Shown here: positions 31,271 to 38,881 of the stretch, in pieces | Position numbering within the stretch: the stretch's first letter is position 1 | How the letters are laid out: each line of letters starts with the position of its first letter | From: Planctomycetota bacterium | Lineage (GTDB): Bacteria > Planctomycetota > Phycisphaerae > Phycisphaerales > SM1A02 | Reading direction: 5' to 3' | Length of the DNA stretch: 41,023 bases | Assembly (NCBI GenBank): GCA_024230295.1 | Contig: JAAERN010000124.1 | Span: forward strand, 1-41,023 | Position numbers and translations under genes: made by a program | Notes under the pieces: model-generated | What the model was told of the DNA's origin: nothing | Seen by the model: the letters and a program-made list of their open reading frames with translations, nothing else | Databases searched by the model: none

Positions 31271-33166
31271 GTGAACGACAGGTATTCGGTGGCTAGCCTG
31301 CTGGTCTTGGTTGTCGTTGGGGGCATGGCGGTCAGGGCTCAGTCTGATCAGACTCAGGTTCCTACGACGGCCGAGGATTTCTATCAGCCAGGGAGCCAAC
31401 CGCTTCCAGCCGGGCTGGAGCCATTCTCGGAATCTTGGTCCTGCAGCAGTTGTCATAACTTCACCGACGACGACAACCCGGATGCTGTTACGTCACCGTT
31501 TTTCAACTGGGCCGGCACCATGATGGCGCAATCAGCCAGAGATCCGGTCTGGCAGGCGGCGGTGATTATCGCAAGCCAAGACGCTGCAGGCGCCGGCGAG
31601 TACTGCATTCGATGCCACTCGCCCACAGGCTGGGCTGGCGGCCGGAGTACGTCCGGTGATCTCGACGACCTATGGGACCCAGATGATTTCGATGGCGTGA
31701 ACTGTGCCTTCTGTCACCGACTGGTTGATCCGATCTCGTCGAATGAGAATCCAGCTCAGGACTCGGATATTCTTCAAGCGCTCATCGATGATGGGACGTA
31801 TCCCGATCCGGCCCACCCCGGTAATGGACGATTCATCTTCGACCCGGAGGACGATCGCCGCGGGCCGCTGGATGATGTTGGCATCAACATGCACGGAGCG
31901 GCGCAAATTGTGCATTCGCCGCATCACTCCGAGGCATCGATCTGCGCATCGTGCCACGATTTGGGGAACCCAGTTTTCAGCTGGAACGAGGCGACCGAGT
32001 CGTTTGAACTCAACGACATGGATGCAGCGCATCCGACCCAGAACACCTACCACATGTTTCCCGAACAACGCACGTACAGCGAGTGGCTCAACAGTGAGTT
32101 TGCTTCGAGCGGTGTCGCATTTCCCGATGGTCGATTTGGTGGTGACGGGCATCCCGATGGCGTGATGAAGTCCTGCCAGGATTGCCACATGCCCAAGACA
32201 CACGGAGCGAATTGCAGTTTCTGGTATCTCCCGGAGATAGGTTCACGTGACGACATTGATGTTCACAGCTTTGCCGGGGGCAACACTTGGGTGGTCGGTG
32301 CTGTCCACGATCTCTGGGATTCGACGTACACGGGTTTGACCGATGAGATCGTGAACATGTCCATGCAGCGGACGGCGGACATGCTTGCCGCAGCGAGCGA
32401 TATGGATGTCAGCCAAAACGGCAGTCAACTTGATATTCGCGTGACGAATTGGTCGGGCCACAAACTTCCCACCGGCATGCCGGAGGGGCGACGCATGTGG
32501 TTGAACATCGAGTTCCACGACGTGTCCGGTGCCATAATCGAAGAGCTGGGCGATTACAACTGGATCGATGCGAGTCTGGATGAAGCATCGACACACGTAT
32601 GGGAGGCGCGGCTTGGTGTTTCGCAAACGATCGCCGACGCGACCGGTGTCGATACAGGCGAGTCGTATCACTTGGTGCTGTGCGATCACGTAGTCAAGGA
32701 CAACCGGATTCCACCCGTCGGATTCACTAACGCCGCCTTCGAGGCCATCCATGCCGCGCCGGTTGGCGCGACGTACGTGGACGGCCAACACTGGTCGGAT
32801 ACTGCTTTCGAGATTCCAGCGGGCGCTGTGGATGCCGTCGTCACGATGTACTTCCAGACGACAACGCGGGACATGATGGAATTCCTTCGTGACGCCAACG
32901 TCACCGATGACCGTGGTCAAATCGCGTGGGATGCCTATGTGGCCCGAGGTATGTCCCCGCCGGTTGTCATGGACGCGACCACAATCGAGTTAGACGAGGT
33001 CGCGGTGGTCCCTGGCGATGTGAATGGCGATGGCGTGGTGACGATCGACGACTTGCTTGAATTGCTCTCACAATGGGGCCCGTGCACGGGCTGCTCGGCT
33101 GATCTCAACGGCGATGGGGAGGTGTCGGTCGATGATCTTCTGGAGTTGCTCAGCCACATAACTTGA
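31271..33166 (+). CDS. Secreted five-haem cytochrome c-type protein with EF-hand C-terminal module
   Basis: The 631-residue product starts at GTG with a purine-rich AGAGGGAG upstream, and has a signal peptide ('SVASLLVLVVVGGMAVRAQ'). Five CxxCH haem-binding motifs lie at Cys58-His62, Cys112-His116, Cys145-His149, Cys225-His229 and Cys302-His306. A few extra His residues ('HSPHHSEAS') may be distal ligands. Residues ~385-560 form a haem-free beta domain. The C-terminus has two EF loops 'GDVNGDGVVTIDDLLELL' and 'DLNGDGEVSVDDLLELL' with a Cys pair between. It is probably an extracytoplasmic electron-transfer or oxidoreductase protein; the partner and substrate are unknown. No cytochrome maturation gene is nearby. 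Confidence 0.85.
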   Translation: MNDRYSVASLLVLVVVGGMAVRAQSDQTQVPTTAEDFYQPGSQPLPAGLEPFSESWSCSSCHNFTDDDNPDAVTSPFFNWAGTMMAQSARDPVWQAAVIIASQDAAGAGEYCIRCHSPTGWAGGRSTSGDLDDLWDPDDFDGVNCAFCHRLVDPISSNENPAQDSDILQALIDDGTYPDPAHPGNGRFIFDPEDDRRGPLDDVGINMHGAAQIVHSPHHSEASICASCHDLGNPVFSWNEATESFELNDMDAAHPTQNTYHMFPEQRTYSEWLNSEFASSGVAFPDGRFGGDGHPDGVMKSCQDCHMPKTHGANCSFWYLPEIGSRDDIDVHSFAGGNTWVVGAVHDLWDSTYTGLTDEIVNMSMQRTADMLAAASDMDVSQNGSQLDIRVTNWSGHKLPTGMPEGRRMWLNIEFHDVSGAIIEELGDYNWIDASLDEASTHVWEARLGVSQTIADATGVDTGESYHLVLCDHVVKDNRIPPVGFTNAAFEAIHAAPVGATYVDGQHWSDTAFEIPAGAVDAVVTMYFQTTTRDMMEFLRDANVTDDRGQIAWDAYVARGMSPPVVMDATTIELDEVAVVPGDVNGDGVVTIDDLLELLSQWGPCTGCSADLNGDGEVSVDDLLELLSHIT

Positions 33167-33206
33167 TGCCCGGTCGAATCCGATCGCGGATACCATGTGA
33201 TCCCGG

Positions 33207-34163
33207 ATGACAACGACGAGTGTCAGTACGCGGCATCTGCTTGGTTTGCGGGAGATCTCCCGCGAGCGGCTCGTTGGTCTGCTTGAATCAGCAGCGTCGC
33301 TGCTACCGATCGTGACCGGTGAGGTATGTCCTCGCGACACCCTCGACGGCCGGATCATCGCCAACCTCTTTCTTGAGAACTCGACCCGGACGCGGGTGTC
33401 GTTCACGGTGGCTGCCAGACGACTCGGCGGTACGACGGTCGATCTCATTGGATCGTCGAGCAGTGCGAGCAAGGGTGAGTCGCTCATCGACACGGCTCGC
33501 AACGTCGCGGCGATGGGTGTGGATGCAGTCGTTGTGCGGTGCGCCGCCAGTGGGGGCGCTCATCTTGTGGCTCGGCACGTCGATTGTCCAGTGATCAATG
33601 CGGGCGATGGGACATGCGAGCATCCGACACAGGGTCTGCTCGACGCATTGGCGCTGACACGAGCGGTGGGATCCATGGATCTGACTGACCGCACGGTCGG
33701 AGTTACCGGTGATATTGCCCATAGCAGGGTGGCGCGTTCGGCGGTCTTTGCGATGACCAGTCTTGGAGCCGATGTCGTGTTGATCGGGCCGCCGTCAATG
33801 ACGCCAGCCTCTCTCGGAGGCCTGCTGGATGGTCTGGACGACACGGGCCGCGGGACTGTGAGCGTGTGCCACGATCTTGACGCAGTGCTGCCGATTTTGG
33901 ATGCGGCGATGATGCTGCGAGTGCAGTTTGAGCGAGGGGCCGCGATTACGAGCGACTATGCCTCGATGTACGGAATGACCGAGCGACGGGCCGCGAAGCT
34001 TCCAGATGGGGCATTCATCATGCATCCGGGACCGATCAATCGAGGGCTGGAGTTGGCTGCTGAAACAGCCGATGGACCTCGCAGCATCATTTTGGATCAG
34101 GTGACCAGTGGCGTGGCAGTGCGAATGGCCGTACTGCTGGAGCAACTCGGATCTCATATCTGA
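33207..34163 (+). CDS. pyrB: Aspartate carbamoyltransferase catalytic subunit
   Basis: The 318-residue product has the carbamoyl-phosphate site 'FLENSTRTRVSF' (STRTR at 59-63), 'GSSSSASKGESLIDTARNVA' with the loop Lys, 'EHPTQGLLDALAL', 'VGVTGDIAHSRVARSA' and 'MHPGPINRGLELA'. It carries out the first committed step of pyrimidine synthesis. Length and motifs match the catalytic chain; no pyrI regulatory gene or pyrC is adjacent. The ATG at 33207 lies 40 bases after the cytochrome stop. Confidence 0.96.
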   Translation: MTTTSVSTRHLLGLREISRERLVGLLESAASLLPIVTGEVCPRDTLDGRIIANLFLENSTRTRVSFTVAARRLGGTTVDLIGSSSSASKGESLIDTARNVAAMGVDAVVVRCAASGGAHLVARHVDCPVINAGDGTCEHPTQGLLDALALTRAVGSMDLTDRTVGVTGDIAHSRVARSAVFAMTSLGADVVLIGPPSMTPASLGGLLDGLDDTGRGTVSVCHDLDAVLPILDAAMMLRVQFERGAAITSDYASMYGMTERRAAKLPDGAFIMHPGPINRGLELAAETADGPRSIILDQVTSGVAVRMAVLLEQLGSHI

Positions 34164-34178
34164 CGGAGTTCTCAATCC

Positions 34179-36188
34179 ATGCCACGTGACATCCCGGTCG
34201 GCAACGGCGACATGCTCGTGACCTTTGACCGGAAGTATCGCATTCGTGATCTGTATTGGCCGCATGTCGGCATGCCCAATCACACGGGTGGGCATGTGCA
34301 GCACTTCGGCGTTTGGGCCGACGGCGACTTTGCCTGGGTTGAGGACGATAGCTGGGAGCGTTCGCTCAGATACAAGCCCGACACGATGGTGACCGAGGTT
34401 CTACTTCGAAACGACCGTCTCGGCTTGGAACTGCACTGTGAAGATGCGGTTGACTACAACAACCCCGTATACCTGCGGTCGATTCGTGTCCACGATTTGA
34501 AGAATGTGCAGCGTGAAGTGCGGGTGTTCTTTCACCACGACATTTCTATCGGCGGATTTCGTGTCGGCGACACGGTCAACTACGACCCCAAGACCATGGG
34601 CCTGGTGCATTACAAGGATGGCAGCTACTTTCTTGTCAACGGCTGCGACAGCCGGAAGTGCGGGCTCGATCACTTTGCGACCGGCACGAAACGGCTTGGC
34701 ACTGCTGAGGGGACATGGCGGGATGCGGAGGATGGGCAACTCGTTCGAAGTGCCATTTCGCAGGGCTCGGTTGATTCGACGATCGGCTTTGATCTGAAGA
34801 TCTCGGCCGGCGGCAAATCGCATCTCGTCTATTGGATCGCGGCAGCGCATTCATACAAAGAAGTCAGGGCACTCAATCAGAAGGTGCTCGATCGAACGGC
34901 CGAGCGAATGATTCGTCGGACCGAGGCGTATTGGCGGCTGTGGGCATGCAAGGAACCGCTGGACTTTTCGCCGCTGCCGGAACCGCTTCGAGACCACTAC
35001 GTTCGCAGCGAGATCATCCTGCGAACGCAGGTCGACCATGACGGCGCGATCATCGCTGCCAACGACACCGACATCACGCACTTCGCAGGTGACACGTACT
35101 CGTACATGTGGCCGCGAGACGGCGCGCTCTGCAGTCAGGCGCTTATTCTTGCTGGTCACAGCGAGCTCTCGCGGCGGTTCTTTCGATTCTGCCAGAACGT
35201 CATCGAGCCCGAGGGCTACTTTCTCCACAAGTACAACCCAACAGGAACGTTGGCGAGCAGTTGGCATCCGTGGTTCAAGGACGGCCGCCCGAGCCTACCG
35301 ATTCAGCAGGACGAGACGGCGCTCGTCGTGTGGGCGCTCCGCCGGCACTTTGAAGTGTTCCGCGACGTCGAGTTCATTCGAGAAATGCATCGGGATCTGG
35401 TGACTATCCCCGCAGAGTGGATCATATCCTTCCGCGACCACAATGGGCTTCCGCAGCCCTCGTGGGATCTGTGGGAAGAGCGGCACGGCGTGCACCTCTT
35501 TACGGTTGCAGCGTGTATTGGCGCGCTTGAGGCGGCGAGGGACTTTGCCGACGACTTCGGAGCCGCCGAAGAGACGGCCAGATATCGGGTGGCGGCCGAT
35601 CAGATGCGTCATGCCATGAATGAGTACATGTGGTGCGAGTCGGCGGGGCATTATGCCAGAGCTGTGACGCTGCAAGATGACGGTTCCTACACACACGACA
35701 TGACACTTGATGCCAGCGGGTGGGGGCTCTTTGCGTTTGATGCCATGCCTGCGGAGGATTCACGGGTCGCCTCGCATATGGCGGCGATTCGTGATCGACT
35801 GACGGTCGCGACTGGCATCGGTGGTGTGGCCCGGTACGAGAATGATTATTACCACCAGGTTGAAACTCAAGACACTGCAAGTGTCCCTGGAAACCCGTGG
35901 GCGATCTGTACTTTGTGGTTGGCACAGTACGAGATTGCGACTGCGACGACGGTGGAGCAATTGCAGGCGGCGGTGTCGAAACTCGAGTGGACACGACTGC
36001 GATCGCTCGAGTCAGGCGTACTTGCCGAGCAGTTTGATCCGTACACCGGCGCCCCGATCAGCGTGAGCCCGCTGACGTGGTCTCACGCGACGGTGATGAC
36101 GACCACGGTGCAATACCTCCTCAAGTACTCGCAACTCACCGGACGCCCGGCAGGAACCGTGGCTGAACTCATCCGAACTCGCCGGTAG
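34179..36188 (+). CDS. Glycoside hydrolase family 15 protein (glucoamylase/trehalase-like)
   Basis: The 669-residue product has an N-terminal beta-sandwich (about 1-270) and an alpha/alpha6 barrel. 'DTYSYMWPRDGALCSQALIL' is the substrate-binding WPRD block (about 305-325). 'PSWDLWEERHGVHLFT' near 425-440 carries the general acid Glu, and 'LAEQFDPYTGAPISVSPLTW' near 612-630 the general base Glu. GH15 enzymes cut alpha-1,4/1,6-glucans, trehalose or dextrans from the non-reducing end by inversion. No signal peptide is present, so it probably works on cytoplasmic storage glucan or trehalose. It starts 15 bases after pyrB with CGGAG upstream, so they may be co-transcribed. Confidence 0.9.
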   Translation: MPRDIPVGNGDMLVTFDRKYRIRDLYWPHVGMPNHTGGHVQHFGVWADGDFAWVEDDSWERSLRYKPDTMVTEVLLRNDRLGLELHCEDAVDYNNPVYLRSIRVHDLKNVQREVRVFFHHDISIGGFRVGDTVNYDPKTMGLVHYKDGSYFLVNGCDSRKCGLDHFATGTKRLGTAEGTWRDAEDGQLVRSAISQGSVDSTIGFDLKISAGGKSHLVYWIAAAHSYKEVRALNQKVLDRTAERMIRRTEAYWRLWACKEPLDFSPLPEPLRDHYVRSEIILRTQVDHDGAIIAANDTDITHFAGDTYSYMWPRDGALCSQALILAGHSELSRRFFRFCQNVIEPEGYFLHKYNPTGTLASSWHPWFKDGRPSLPIQQDETALVVWALRRHFEVFRDVEFIREMHRDLVTIPAEWIISFRDHNGLPQPSWDLWEERHGVHLFTVAACIGALEAARDFADDFGAAEETARYRVAADQMRHAMNEYMWCESAGHYARAVTLQDDGSYTHDMTLDASGWGLFAFDAMPAEDSRVASHMAAIRDRLTVATGIGGVARYENDYYHQVETQDTASVPGNPWAICTLWLAQYEIATATTVEQLQAAVSKLEWTRLRSLESGVLAEQFDPYTGAPISVSPLTWSHATVMTTTVQYLLKYSQLTGRPAGTVAELIRTRR

Positions 36189-36449
36189 TGCACCGATCAG
36201 CCAAGCCAGATTCATCGGGCTTGGATGCGGTCTACTGGCTCTGGCTGCCGGTGCTTTGCCGCGCGTCCCAATCGACAATTCCACTGTTACGAGCCAGACA
36301 TCGTCAAGTACGCGGGGGCATTTGGAGCCCAGGGACAATGAGCGAAAACTGGTTGATGTACTGACCCCATGACCGGCGGTTACGGGGTGTCTGCGACGGT
36401 TTTTGGGGTTTGACCGAAGTCGGCCCTCTGCTGGGTCGATGCCGGGCAC
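36189..36449. other. Non-coding gap after the GH15 gene
   Basis: 261 bases without a supported gene. An imperfect inverted repeat CCCCATGACC/GGTTACGGGG lies near 36365-36387, followed by GGTTTTTGGGG; this could be a weak terminator of the GH15 transcript. A long minus-strand open frame across this region is a shadow frame with Arg/Ser/Pro-rich sequence and is not supported. Confidence 0.35.
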
Positions 36450-36887
36450 ATGGCTACCCCCCGAATCGACCTCATTCCGCCGGAATCGCCCTCCACTGCG
36501 TTTGCAGAGGCTCAGGCGGCTCATCGAGGCCGGATGGGCTCGATCGGGCGGGCGGCCTGTCTTGGTTGGTACCTCACCATCGCATTGGCTGCTGCTGGTG
36601 ATACGGTCATGACGGGGCTGCCTGCCGCTTCCCTTGCAGCGGTATTTGTTTTTGCATCGCTCGCAGCCTTCCTCTGGGCTGGCGGTCTGACTGCTGAGCG
36701 GGCAATGCTTCGAAGTCTCCTTGTGGGGCTGATCGGGCTGGCGGCTGGTGTGATCACTTGCATCAGCGCGCCTCCCGATTCGGGAGCCGCCGCCGAGTTC
36801 TTGTGCTTTGGGGCTATGGCCATGCTCTTTGGAATTCTTGCAGCCTTCCCGCCGGCCTTGGCGAGCGTGGCGACGCAAGTGAAGTGA
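36450..36887 (+). CDS. Small integral membrane protein of unknown function
   Basis: The 145-residue product has a polar N-terminus (about 1-32) and then four predicted helices: 'AACLGWYLTIALAAAGDTV', 'ASLAAVFVFASLAAFLWAGG', 'LRSLLVGLIGLAAGVITCI' and 'AEFLCFGAMAMLFGILAAF'. The Ala/Gly/Leu-rich composition fits a real membrane protein better than the opposite-strand frame does. No Shine-Dalgarno is obvious, and no family is recognised. It ends convergently 10 bases before the glycosyltransferase stop at 36898. Confidence 0.55.
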   Translation: MATPRIDLIPPESPSTAFAEAQAAHRGRMGSIGRAACLGWYLTIALAAAGDTVMTGLPAASLAAVFVFASLAAFLWAGGLTAERAMLRSLLVGLIGLAAGVITCISAPPDSGAAAEFLCFGAMAMLFGILAAFPPALASVATQVK

Positions 36888-36897
36888 GCGTGCGCGA

Positions 36898-37686
36898 TCA
36901 GCGGCCGTTGCCGCGATGCCGCAATTCGTGCCAGGCCTGCTTGCAGAGCATGCCTACGAATCTGGGATCATCAATCAGATATCGCTTGTACATCCGCTTG
37001 GGTTCTTGGACCAGTCGGAAGAGCCACTCAAGGCCAATCTTTGACACCCACTTGGGTGCTCGGCGATACACGCCAGCAGCAATGTCGAAGCTTCCCCCAA
37101 CGCCGAGCACAAAGCCCACATTGGCAAGTGCTTCGCGGTTGCGATCGACGAACTCTTCTTTCTTCGGACTCGAAATCGCGATGAAGAGCATCTGAGCACC
37201 TGACTCCTCAATCTCCTTGGCGATCTTCGGCTCATCTTCTTCGGTGTAGTACCCATGGTGGTATCCACCAACGGGAAGGCCGGGATGCCGATCTTTGTAG
37301 TTCTTCACAGCCACTTCGAGGATGTCGGGCTTCGTTCCGAGGAAGAAGATCGTGTAGTCCTTCTCGACGGCAACTGGGAGCAAGGCCTCGAAGAGATCGA
37401 TGCCAGTCACGCGTTCGGGAAGGCTCTTTCCGAACAGTCGGCTCGCCCACACGATTGGCGCGCCGTCAGCCGTGACGAGATCGCACTTCTCGACAATGTC
37501 ACGGAACTCCGGCTGATCCTTCATCTTGATCAACTGGTCGACGTTGACTCCGCACCCATGGTGCAGCCGCCCGCTTCCGAGGAACTGCTCGACTCTCGCC
37601 ACAGCCCTAGGCATGTCAACAACATCGAATTGGCACCCGAACAGGTCGACCCGTTCGGGGGCATCAATCGTGGTCACACCGTGCAC
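36898..37686 (-). CDS. WecG/TagA/CpsF family glycosyltransferase
   Basis: The 262-residue product follows the family pattern: 'NVDQLIKMKDQPEFRDIVEK', 'CDLVTADGAPIVWASRLFG' with the conserved Asp, 'RVTGIDLFEALL', 'FFLGTKPDILEVAVKN', 'MLFIAISSPKKEEFVD', 'VGFVLGVGGSFDIAAGVYRR' and 'GLEWLFRLVQEPKRMYKRYL'. These GT26 enzymes add ManNAc(A) or similar sugars to lipid-linked GlcNAc. The position that is often Thr in TxN reads Gly in my alignment ('CGVNVD'), which is worth checking. The C-terminal basic tail fits the membrane-recruiting appendage of TagA. It overlaps the epimerase gene end by 13 bases, so both likely belong to one polysaccharide or glycolipid route. Confidence 0.88.
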   Translation of the reverse strand: MHGVTTIDAPERVDLFGCQFDVVDMPRAVARVEQFLGSGRLHHGCGVNVDQLIKMKDQPEFRDIVEKCDLVTADGAPIVWASRLFGKSLPERVTGIDLFEALLPVAVEKDYTIFFLGTKPDILEVAVKNYKDRHPGLPVGGYHHGYYTEEDEPKIAKEIEESGAQMLFIAISSPKKEEFVDRNREALANVGFVLGVGGSFDIAAGVYRRAPKWVSKIGLEWLFRLVQEPKRMYKRYLIDDPRFVGMLCKQAWHELRHRGNGR

Positions 37687-38756
37687 TCTTCTTTAGTGTC
37701 TGCCTTGACTGTCATGTCCCGTACGGCCGAGCTTGCGCCGGGGCCGAATGCGTTGTAGGCCTCGATGGCATCCCAGTTTTCACGCATCCACTCGATCTGA
37801 AGCATGAGACCCTCGTGGAAGTCCTGGTCGGGGTTGTAGCCCAGCAGTGTGCCAGCCTTGGAGACGTCGGCCCGCAGCCGCTTCTTGGTGTCCCACTTGC
37901 GAACCTCGGCCCACTTGATGCCGGCACCGTTGCAGGTGGCATCGTTGATCATCTCAGCAAGGCCCTTGATCGATGTTTCGCGGCCACTGGCAAGATTGAA
38001 CTCCTCGCCGATCGCGGCAGGGTTCGTTCCCGATCGCAGCAGGCCATCGACGATGTCGCCGACGAAGGTAAAGTCCCGCGTCTCTTCGCCGTTACCGGTA
38101 ATGGGAAGTGGGAGACCCTTCATGGCCCAGTAGGTAAAGTTCGGAATGACGTTGCGGTACTGTCCTGGAATCTCACCCGGTCCATAACTATTGAAGAACC
38201 GAGCTTTTACGATCGGAAGATCGAAGTGATGCCAGAAGAAGTTGCCGTAGAGTTCGCCGAGCATCTTGGTGATTTGATAGGGCGTCGTCAGGTGCATGCT
38301 GACGAAGTCCTCTTTGAGCGGCAGCGGCGCAGCCGATCCATAGATCGAGCATCCAGAACTTGCGTACACAAACCGATCAACTCCGGCAAGAACTGAGTAC
38401 TCCATGAGTCGGAGCGTACCCATGCCATTCACCATGAGATCGCTCTCCGGGTGATCGACGCTGTTCTGGTTCGCAAAGAATGCTGCGAGATGGAAGACGA
38501 TGTCGGGGCTCTCGAAGTAGCACCGCTTCAGTTTGACTTCATCGAGAATGTCGCCCTCAACAAACATGACGTTCGGAAGGCTTGGGATATTCCAGCGGGC
38601 GGACGAACACAAGTTGTCAATGACAACAACCTGTTTGCACAGCGGGCTCAACGCTCGGACGAGATTGCTCCCAATAGCTCCCGCTCCACCCGTCACAAGA
38701 ACGGTCTTGTCCTCATAGGCCCCAATGTGATCAAAATCACCATGAAGATCGCGCAT
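37674..38756 (-). CDS. NAD-dependent sugar nucleotide epimerase/dehydratase
   Basis: The 360-residue extended SDR has a Rossmann motif 'VLVTGGAGAIGSNLVRAL' (about 19-36), 'VVVIDNLCSSARWN', 'IVFHLAAFFANQNSV', 'FVYASSGCSIYGSAAPL', catalytic 'TPYQITKMLGELYGN' (YxxxK), 'KARFFNSYGPGE', and 'RDFTFVGDIVDGLLR'. It resembles UDP-glucose/UDP-GlcNAc(A) 4-epimerases and related dehydratases; the exact sugar is not readable. The C-terminus continues into the start of the glycosyltransferase gene (13-base overlap). Confidence 0.88.
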   Translation of the reverse strand: MRDLHGDFDHIGAYEDKTVLVTGGAGAIGSNLVRALSPLCKQVVVIDNLCSSARWNIPSLPNVMFVEGDILDEVKLKRCYFESPDIVFHLAAFFANQNSVDHPESDLMVNGMGTLRLMEYSVLAGVDRFVYASSGCSIYGSAAPLPLKEDFVSMHLTTPYQITKMLGELYGNFFWHHFDLPIVKARFFNSYGPGEIPGQYRNVIPNFTYWAMKGLPLPITGNGEETRDFTFVGDIVDGLLRSGTNPAAIGEEFNLASGRETSIKGLAEMINDATCNGAGIKWAEVRKWDTKKRLRADVSKAGTLLGYNPDQDFHEGLMLQIEWMRENWDAIEAYNAFGPGASSAVRDMTVKADTKEECTV

Positions 38757-38881
38757 ACCAAATACTCCTCGTTGAGCTCACTTGCGGTCAGGGTTCCCAG
38801 AAAGACAAGCCCGTATGATAGCCGAAAGTCGCAATTTTGGCACACGCATATTCCGTGTGAGCACGCTTTCTACGCCTCTCG

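Noticed and set aside
27275-33166. Cellulosome interpretation of the dockerin-like tails
   Set aside because: No cohesin, scaffoldin or cellulase domain is present; the tails also occur on a cytochrome and proteases.
36012-36878. 288-codon minus-strand open frame across the end of GH15 and the small membrane protein
   Set aside because: It reads as Arg/Ser/Gly/Pro-rich shadow sequence with no motif, and overlaps a clear GH15 C-terminus.
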